Shown in pieces: positions 56,580 to 64,000 of a stretch of 64,000 bases of DNA. The notes beneath the pieces are model-generated. The model worked only from the letters and a program-made list of their open reading frames with translations, was not told the DNA's origin and did not search any database. Where the stretch lies: NCBI GenBank assembly GCA_016648135.1, contig JADDOH010010218.1:1-64000 (forward strand), in the 5' to 3' direction. Position numbers and translations under genes: made by a program. This DNA is from Agrypnia vestita. Its lineage: Eukaryota > Arthropoda > Insecta > Trichoptera > Phryganeidae. Each line of letters starts with the position of its first letter. The first letter of the stretch is position 1.

Positions 56580-56885
56580 ATAAATTAAATTTGTAAACAC
56601 CACTTATTTATTGAAAAATTCAACATGTTTCGAAACCAATGGCTTCTTCTTCAGGATAACAAAAATAAAATTTAAAAATCGAAGTATAGATCAAAATATT
56701 AAAAAGTTATATATGGAAAATGATAATAAAAAGTACCTACTTAACAGGAAAATAAATTTAAAAGATGATTATTTGCAAAAAGGACCTGATTATTTATAAC
56801 ATTCAATTTACTATTTACTTTAATTTAATTTATCAAACTGTGATTCTGTATAATTTGTATGTAAAGTTTTTATAAATTATTTATA
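56580..56885 (-). mobile_element. Penelope-like element 3' end and terminal repeat
   Basis: The minus strand aligns with 16905-17175 (TTTACATACAAATTATACAG, AGGTCCTTTTTGCAAATAAT, then the terminal core). The core reads CTGAAGA (56654-56648), GAAGCCATTGGTTTC, GAAACATGTTGA. The stem II candidate GAAGCC/GGTTTC pairs well with one G-T. CTGAAGA lacks the T at the fifth core position. Confidence 0.65.
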
Positions 56886-56889
56886 TAAA

Positions 56890-57015
56890 TAGGATTGTAA
56901 AAAGGTGGTTTGGTCATGTTGACCAAGGGAATGAGGAAAGTGTAGTGAGAAAGAATGTAGATGAGGCGAAAGTTGTGCATCAGGACAAAAAAGTGTGGCG
57001 CTTAATTGGATAATT
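56890..57015 (+). pseudogene. LINE family A fragment with internal deletion
   Basis: The frame reads RIVKRWFGHVDQGNEESVVR, then jumps to KNVDEAKVVHQDKKVWRL. It joins the GHVERM segment directly to the NVDEARVV segment of the element at 8066, so about 120 bases are missing. Confidence 0.75.
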
Positions 57016-57224
57016 ATTGTATTGTCGACAAACACATTCAATAGGTATATACGTGCATATCTGTATCAGAAATTCCTCACTAATAGTTACTGACTATATA
57101 TTGGGAAATTTATTGAAAAATGAATTGATTTATATATAAGTATCTAAATCAATTCATTTTTCGGGTATCGGCTTTTTCATGGGTCATTCTTTTGCGCTGT
57201 TTCTCTCAAAAATCTCTGTTGCAA
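57016..57224. other. Anonymous gap with a short inverted repeat
   Basis: AAAAATGAATTGATTTATAT near 57115 is inverted as AAATCAATTCATTTTT at 57147-57162. Confidence 0.45.
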
Positions 57225-57415
57225 AAATAGATAATAGAATTTTTTTCAAGGTTTTTATCATTTTATTTCAGTTGTATTGAAGCGAATGAATTTTTCAAAA
57301 TCGATATAAGTTAATGTAATGATAAATCAAATTTTCGCAAAAAAAATAAGTCAGAAATATTGGAAAAAAATGCAAACTTCAATGTTGCATATCTCCATAA
57401 CTTTGAAAACGTTGT
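57225..57415. mobile_element. CAGGGT foldback family, right-half fragment
   Basis: TTTTTATCATTTTATTTCAG, GAATGAATTTTTCAAAATCG and AAAATAAGTCAGAAATATTG match the right half of 49441-49982. The CCCTGTA end is missing. Confidence 0.65.
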
Positions 57416-58937
57416 CACTCCAAATCCTGTTTTTATGGTTTATGAATAAAACTTATACAATAACAATAAAATATTGCATTCAAGATATCCACGGGTTAGG
57501 CTTAGTCATCAGTTTGTGCGAAGCAGCAAAAATTCTTGAAATTCTCGGTGTAGTCTGGCGTCGCGATATTTACACAGCTTATTGTGCCTGAATTTCTATG
57601 TAAATTTACCTATTTTCAGATTTCAACACATTCAACAAATGAAATTGTTCCATATTTTTATATTTTTTTCAACAATAAAAAATCATTAATATCTACTGCT
57701 TTGTCTCGGCTATTTCCTTTCTTGCAAATATTTCTATCAGTGGAATACAAGGGAATATGAAATGGATATATCCTTTATTGTTTCATATTAAAGTAAATGT
57801 TATTTACCACATTTTCAAATTATTTTATATCCACTGTTTTGCCTCAGCACGGGTCGAGCCCGACAAAGCTAGCATTTAAAATACTTATTTGGCGGGTTAG
57901 CGTGTGTATATGTTTGGGGGAAAAAATGCCCACCCGTCCAAAGGCATTTTCTTTTGTCGGCTCGTGACGCGTTTTATGTTAGTAGCGCATGGTATGCATG
58001 AGATGATTCAGCAGAGGCAGGATATCCACGATAAACTGTGCTATTTTATTGGCAACATTTACAGATGTGACGTTAAGTACAGAAATATTGCTCGCAAGTG
58101 CTAAGGCGGTCGGCAACACAGTGAATGTACCTATCGCCGATTGGTTGATATCGCTCGATGTGTGCGGCTAGAATCGCGATGGCTCTGCACCACCACACTG
58201 TCTTAAAAACTTTGAATAAATACATATTTTAAGTATACTCGTATATATCTATTATTGGAAACAGACAATGTTCATTGAAATATTGGTACCTACCTACCTA
58301 CATAGATCTTCTCCCAGAGATTTCAGATTGTCTGTCAACAATTGATAGATACCTTTCCAAGTTGAGTTTCTTCAGGTACGCGGGACGAGATAGCTGCCAA
58401 AGTCAATATCAAATTTGATTTAATTTGATTCAATTGGTACTTGTGAATTCCGTCAAGTTTCAAATAATTCAGCGATTTATGACGAGCCTTTCGATGGCTT
58501 CTTCAATAGCTCAGGTGGACAAACATCTGAAGCCGCAAGTCTGACAGTTTGAATATGCATTTGTGTAGTGTATTTTTTGAAATTTGATTTAAAATTGACA
58601 AATAATGTACAATTCATAAAAATAAGATGAAAACATATTTAACAAAAACATCATTTTATATTCACAATATAAAAGGTGTAAAAATCTTGAAAATACTATG
58701 ATTAATTTCAGATGTATTCTGGTGTACATTTTAAATAATTCGAATGAATATCAAGTAGGTATAAATTAATAATGAAATGGCTTCATACTAGTTAAAAAAA
58801 TATATAGGATTCTCATGGAGTACCAGCGGTGATCGATCTATATACTGTTTCATTGGAATGAATTTTTTTTTACCTTAAATGAGGATAGCGTAATTCCCTC
58901 AAATATTTAAAATGAGGTACATAAATAACATATACCT
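57416..58937. other. Anonymous sequence
   Basis: No supported gene or repeat. The 57904-58104 frame is not recognised. Confidence 0.3.
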
Positions 58938-59463
58938 ACAGGGTGTAAAAGAGCTAATCCACAATACTTTACAGATGGATTCCTGCCTTGATTATGAGTC
59001 GAAAATGTTCAAGCAACCATGTCCTCATATCAACAGTTATCAAAAAATATGCGACATCAAAGTTTCCATTTTTTTAAAATATATCTGACTTATTTTTTGA
59101 CAAACGTTGAACTATCATTAGAGTTACTTATATCTAATATTAAAAATTCATTTCTTTTAATACAAGTCAAGTAAAATGATAAAAACTTTCCAATTCCAAT
59201 TGGAATTTTTTCAGGGTTTTTATTATTTTATTGAACTTTTATAGAAACGAATGAATTTTTGTAATCTATATTAATTACTGTATTGACACTTCAACGTTTT
59301 GTAAAAAATAAGTCCAGAGATATTGGAAAAAAATGTAAACTTAAATATTTAATAACTCCATAACTATAGATATTGGGTCATTGTTGCTTGAAGATTTTCG
59401 AATCATAATCAAGGCAGGAATCAACCTCTAAAGTATTGTGGACTGGCTTTGTTACACCCTCTA
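58938..59463. mobile_element. CAGGGT foldback family, complete copy
   Basis: Starts ACAGGGTGTAAAAGAGCTAA and ends GGCTTTGTTACACCCTCTAT. The arms include GATTCCTGCCTTGATTATGA against TCATAATCAAGGCAGGAATC. Length 526 bases, no coding. Less symmetrical than 49441-49982. Confidence 0.8.
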
Positions 59464-60540
59464 TAATATTAACAGCAATAAAAAATGTTGTAGACGACAT
59501 TTAAAGACAGGTAAAACCTTCCATACATGCTCTCTATGAGACATCTTCAATTCATCTTTGTTTATTATTTTATCCACAATAGTAATAACTAATTTTAATA
59601 ATAGATTACAATTATTTTTATTGCCAGAAACACAGGGAACATGAAACTCAGACTTACTTGGTCTCTGGATCGCTTTCGTCAGTGGACTGTACTGAGGTTC
59701 GCGCGCTTACTTTATCAAGGTCATTTCACACCGGTTTATATAGAATGCACTGAGCCTCCAAAGATTGTATCAAAGAAGAGCGTACACCCCGCCCTCACAA
59801 GGTCAGTAATTAAGTGAAGCGATACCTTGAGAAGGGGTGGGAAAGGGGAAGGAAAAACAAAATTATTTGCAGGTATAAGTCCCAAAAGAATGAGCTCAAC
59901 ACTAGTTCATCTTACAGTTAAGAATAAGCAAAAATGTAGAAATAATAAAATTTTATTTTTCAAACATAAGAATTATAGATTGATGTAGGTTTGTCCACAA
60001 AAAGAGTATTTGGACAACACTGTATTTTCCACACATCTAAGATGATAGATCTGTTTTTAGACATTACATTTTTTAACAGTTTGATATTTGAAATCTTAAA
60101 TTAACTAACTATCCAAGTGCTAGGTCTTTCGCGGACGCCCTTACTCAAAATAAAAATTCTTTAATCAAATTTAAAAACAATTTTTTAATCTTATCCAACG
60201 CAGGATGGAGCACTCCCCGTGACTCTGTTTAGTTCTTCGCCAATCTCCGCCATGTCAGACTCACTGCTCAAATAATTTCGTTTATCATGCCGATACTTTT
60301 GTCGTCCTCTGGATCGTTTATTGTCTCGTGAGTATCATTCGAGAAATTATTTCACCATCGGTTATTGTTGAACGACATAACAGTGACATTTTGCGATCTT
60401 TTTGGTTGGATACGGGGAGACATGTTAATTGCTTGAAATTGATTGATAATTAATTGTCCCAAAGTTTGAACCGAATCTTTGAATAAGAATATTATATATT
60501 GTTTGAAATCTTTTTCTTCTTTTTCTTTTGTTAGAGCTAT
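59464..60540. other. Anonymous sequence with a partial R3 repeat
   Basis: 59520-59580 (TCTCTATGAGACATCTTCAA then TTCATCTTTG) matches the end of R3. 59640-59870 is GC-richer and unrecognised. Confidence 0.35.
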
Positions 60541-61085
60541 CGATCTATGATTGACAAATCTTCGCCCTTTGGAATAATGAGATCCAGCTGTCTTTTAGGT
60601 GGGCGTCGTCCAGACGGGATTTCATTAGCTGCTGTATGCACGAATCCTGGCTATATGATCTCTTTCTGGATGTACTCTATCGTGCTACGTCCTCTATTTT
60701 ACAGGTTTTTCTTATGTCTGTACATCAGACACGATCAGTTTTTTGGTATTGGATCTCAGCACTTTCATTTCAGATGTTCTGAGGAGTCCTTTGGTACGGA
60801 CAATGTCAGCTCGCGTGTTTACAGCATATATCATGATAGGTCGGATGCATATCTTGTATATCTTGACCATGCTTTTAACGCGCATATTACTGACCAAATT
60901 CTTACAGACCAAATTCTTAAGACACCCTGATACGGTAGATGCTTTATTAACTCACTCCCGGGTTTCAATATACACATCACTATAGCTGTAAATTTCTACA
61001 CCTAAATATCTGAAGCTCATGATTTGTTCTACAAGTTCATTATCAATACTCTGCCTAAAATTCCCTTACGTAAAAACAATTCTGT
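60541..61085 (-). pseudogene. LINE reverse-transcriptase C-terminal half
   Basis: The minus strand reads FRQSIDNELVEQIMSFRYLG, VEIYSYSDVYIETRE, a stop, VNKASTVSGCLKNLV, then (from 60912) MRVKSMVKIYKICIRPIMIY, RADIVRTKGLLRTSEMKVLR and later EIPSGRRPPKRQLDLII. MSFRYLGVEI, VNKAS-SGCL, VKIYKICIRPIMIYA and TSEMKVLR are the standard palm/thumb motifs of an insect LINE reverse transcriptase, and GRRPPKR is the tail. Stops and frame changes make it dead. It is a different family from LINE A and RTE. Confidence 0.85.
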
Positions 61086-62114
61086 ATGATCTGTAATATT
61101 CTTTTTAAATTTCAATTTTATTATGAATAATGAATTTTTCGCTCCATACAGAAGTTGAGTTGAATTCCTTGTCAGCCACCGCGTGCCCTTCTTGCAATCC
61201 TCCCCCCTTTGTGCTCTCTCCGCTCACCTCCTTATTACAATACAATGCCCTAGAAATGGGATTGTGAAGGACCAAAAAATAAGCCCTAATGATGACTCAC
61301 TCCAAACATAATCCCCCCACCCCAGAGCACTTCTTCCGGACTAGTTTTGGAGAACCATTGGCTCGGGAACCAGATTTAGTAATAGTTTTGGATTTGATTT
61401 GAGCCACTATTCAATTGAAACGTACACTATCTTAGTTTTTTTTGGCTCACTTTGAGGTACAAGCGAGAAACGTCGATAGTCGTGAATGCCATGCCAATTC
61501 CCCATTTTGGCGATTTCGCTACAGGAACGAAAGATAAATTTTCGGACACCAGGTATTACGATGATGAAGACGAGGATTATAAGTTAGATATATAAGATTC
61601 AATTTCAATTCAATTCAATTCAATTTATTTCACGATAATATGTACATGACAAACAAAATGTTTAAGGCATACATATTAGGAAGTATATATCAAAAATGAA
61701 AATATTTAATAAATTAAAAATAACATAAAATCTGGTCAAAGGTGTAGGAGAATCCCGCTTCGGAAAACCCCCTCAGACACATGGAATATATCAATACCCA
61801 AAGCAATTTTGTTCAGCATAGCTGTGGCTCTTCCAACAGGCATAACCATCGGCAGGTTGGTCCTGTATATTGGAATGTGAAACAATCTATGCGACGATGT
61901 CTAGTGTAATTATCAGGAACATACAAACCAATGCTCTGCATAATTTCAGGATTATCGATCATACCGCGCAACAATCGATAAAAATGTGTAATCAAATACA
62001 CATTCCTTCTAGTCTCTAAACTATTGTAGCCAAGCATACCCTGGAGAAACTCGGTTGGGTAAAGCCATCAAGTATCAATGTACAAAATTAAAAAATTGAT
62101 TGTAGCATTTATTT
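61086..62114. other. Anonymous sequence with a CAATT microsatellite
   Basis: 61600-61628 is a CAATT-type pentanucleotide run, then TTTATTTCACGATAATATGT, similar to retroelement tails. 61170-61330 is C-rich. No supported gene. Confidence 0.35.
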
Positions 62115-62605
62115 ACTTACTTACTTATCATTACGCCATTTCTCCGTGGGGGATAAGCAGAGAAGATAGAGCCCCACACTCTTCTATCCTGACGTACAAC
62201 TCTCGCCTCATCCACATTCATACATCTTCGCACGCAAGCAAGTATCTGGTTAATCTGGTCATGCCACTTCTTCCGCGGTCGCCCTCCCTTTCTGGCGCCA
62301 TCAACACCTGCGTTATATATCATTCTTCATTCATTCGCTCAACATGCCCAAACTACCTGAGCGACCCTTTTTTAATTCTATTAATTATGCTAAGATCAGC
62401 TTTACATTAATTCCTAATATCTGCATTCTTAACTTCATCATAAATGATTTGCTACACATACGTCTAAGGGATCTCATCTCCGCTGCATTCAGTCTACTTT
62501 CGTTCCTCTTCTGCCAGCTCCAGGATTTACTTCCATGGTTGGTACCAGAACTCCATTACGTTCCGCTAGTTTTGCCTCGGTAGACATATTTCTTTTAGAA
62601 ACTAT
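62115..62605 (-). pseudogene. LINE family A reverse-transcriptase fragment
   Basis: The minus strand has, in changing frames, NAAEMRSLRRMCSK-like sequence (about 62470), RSGSLGMLSE in the region equivalent to RWFGHVERM, then IYNAGVDGARKGGRPRKKWH (62323-62264) and NVDEARVVRQDRRVWGSIF. It aligns with 8066-8480 and extends about 150 bases further 5'. Several frameshifts and a deletion after DQINQIL are present. Confidence 0.8.
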
Positions 62606-63280
62606 TGCGTTCAAATCACCGTTCACCCTATTCCCCGCAGTCACTCTCCTAGACATCTTTCTCAACATTCCCTCTTCTATCGAACATACTACAAAATATT
62701 TTAAATAGTTTTATTATTGAAAATTGTAAAGCCATGATTGATTCCGGTTTCCCACCCCTAAACCTGACCCTTCTCGGCGGCCCCCGTAACTAGGAATTCA
62801 TTGCCAGAGATAAATCGATATCTTGAATATTGAGCGAGAATTTATTCTGTAAATAATTGACCGTTGATGTTTGACTACATTTAAAAATGTACATAAAAAA
62901 ATAGTAAAAACTTACAGCAATAAAAAAATAATGTAAAAATGATCTAATGTCGCTCTCCAGTCGTTACCGCGTAGTCAGCTGAGGATGACGTAATTACTCA
63001 TTAAAGAAGTTTCACTTTAAATATGGGAGTACCCTAAGGCCCGGCGAAATCTGTCACCGTGAAAAGTAACGATCCGTGTAATTGTCTCAGAATGTTTCTT
63101 AATTTTTGCTCGTTATAATTTAATTATCTATGTCCAGCGAAGCGAAATTTCATTTCAAAATACCAATGCTATTGGGTATTTAGCAGTGGCGTGCAGCGCA
63201 TATAAGCAAAAAAGCTGTGCATTAGTAAAGATTCTGAGAAACAAATATTAATTAAATATTCCTTATCTTAAGAAAAAGTT
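62606..63280. other. Anonymous sequence
   Basis: No supported gene or repeat. Confidence 0.3.
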
Positions 63281-63453
63281 GATTTAAAATTCTAGCCGTA
63301 TTTCGTCCTACGGCTAGAAGTTTTATTTCTGACGTTTCCATTTAACGTGACGTATCTGTTTTTTTCGATTTAAAATTCTAGCCGTAATTGCCTACGGCTA
63401 GAAGTATTATTTACGACTTTTCTGCGCTTAACTTCATGTCAATTCTTCATTTA
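63281..63453. repeat. Tandem pair of hairpin units
   Basis: Two units about 86 bases apart start GATTTAAAATTCTAGCCGTA (63281 and 63367). Each folds into a perfect 11-bp stem TTCTAGCCGTA/TACGGCTAGAA (63290-63319, loop 8; 63376-63403, loop 6). Flanks (TTTTATTTCTGACG and TATTATTTACGAC) are also similar. The TACGGCTAG end resembles the second Helitron-like family. Confidence 0.85.
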
Positions 63454-64000
63454 TTTCGCCAAACAATTAGTTCCACAGATATAGTCAAGTCGAGAAAAAA
63501 ACCGTGTATTTTTAATGCTGCGAGTTTTGTGTAGTAGCGTCCTTCTTCGAAAGGTCCTATGCCAGGCGCACGTCACGCAGAAATGTTATTTTTTACAAAT
63601 TCCACCCAAAACTTTCGGTGTAATTTTATGTCTTTTCTGTGGTAAATGTAAATACGAATACGACAAATATCATCTGTCATCTGTCATATAATGATATCAT
63701 AAAATGTTTGATTTATTTTTGTGAAAAGAAACGTAGGTATATCTGAAATTAGTATTGTTCCCGATTTAATTATTTATAAATCGTCTTCGAAATATATTGG
63801 AATTTTTCGCCGTATTAGCTATACCTATATAAAATATTTATTTATTTAGGAAATATTGTTTACAATACTTCTTTTTTAGTGCAGTTATTTTTGTGGATTG
63901 AAGCTACTCAAAATAGTTCATTACATATAGTTAAAAAAAAATTAAAATGTATACCCTTATAGGTATATGGGTATATATATAATATATATATATCTATATA
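63454..64000. other. Anonymous AT-rich sequence
   Basis: No supported gene; ends in a TA-rich run (63970-64000). Confidence 0.35.

Noticed and set aside
60547..60930. 127-codon plus-strand frame
   Set aside because: It is the antisense shadow of the LINE reverse transcriptase on the minus strand.
1..64000. CRISPR array, bacterial operons or prophage
   Set aside because: No regularly spaced repeats, no ribosome-binding sites with dense coding; all signals are those of an insect nuclear genome.

Overview
This 64 kb window looks like intergenic or intronic DNA from an insect nuclear genome. It is AT-rich, and I found no convincing host protein-coding exon, rRNA gene, functional tRNA gene, operon or CRISPR array. 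The insect assignment rests on an interstitial tract of TTAGG-type telomere units (20.2 kb), RTE-like LINE tails of a kind common in moths and butterflies, Penelope-like elements with GIY-YIG and hammerhead motifs, and PIF/Harbinger, Helitron-like and TTAA-targeting DNA transposons. Lepidoptera is a reasonable guess but is not proven.

Layout. 0-1.1 kb: a minus-strand LTR with TATA, initiator, poly(A) signal and primer-binding site, with the element body lying off the left edge. 4.5-6.8 kb: a foldback carrying ribozyme-like cores, a 950-bp TTAA-flanked element with a conserved GC-rich ORF, and a Penelope-like (PLE) end. 7.8-14 kb: Helitron-like 3' ends, tandem duplications and two LINE fragments. 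16-18.3 kb: a PIF/Harbinger element and PLE endonuclease remnants. 19.9-24.9 kb: foldbacks, the TTAGG tract, the inverted second copy of the TTAA element abutting another TTAA foldback, a tRNA-Arg-like repeat and a Helitron-like copy. 25.7-36.8 kb: more PLE, LINE and SINE remnants, including the best hammerhead-like motif (36.45 kb). 37-49 kb: mostly anonymous AT-rich DNA with a second Harbinger copy that keeps a MADF-domain exon (44.8 kb) and a CR1/L2-like fragment. 49-64 kb: long foldbacks with CAGGGT ends, MITEs, several LINE tails and a tandem hairpin pair.

No genes here work together as a pathway; the window is a layered record of insertions. The most interesting signals are the recurring hammerhead-like cores in PLE ends and inside foldback elements, the TTAA element pair that conserves a candidate spliced ORF, and the tRNA-Arg-like repeat with its tRNA region placed internally. 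Several GC-richer, apparently single-copy islands (about 8.9, 18.8, 51.2 and 55.8 kb) could be regulatory DNA of a neighbouring gene, but sequence alone does not show this. All repeat relationships were found by eye, so edges are approximate unless a flanking target duplication is named.
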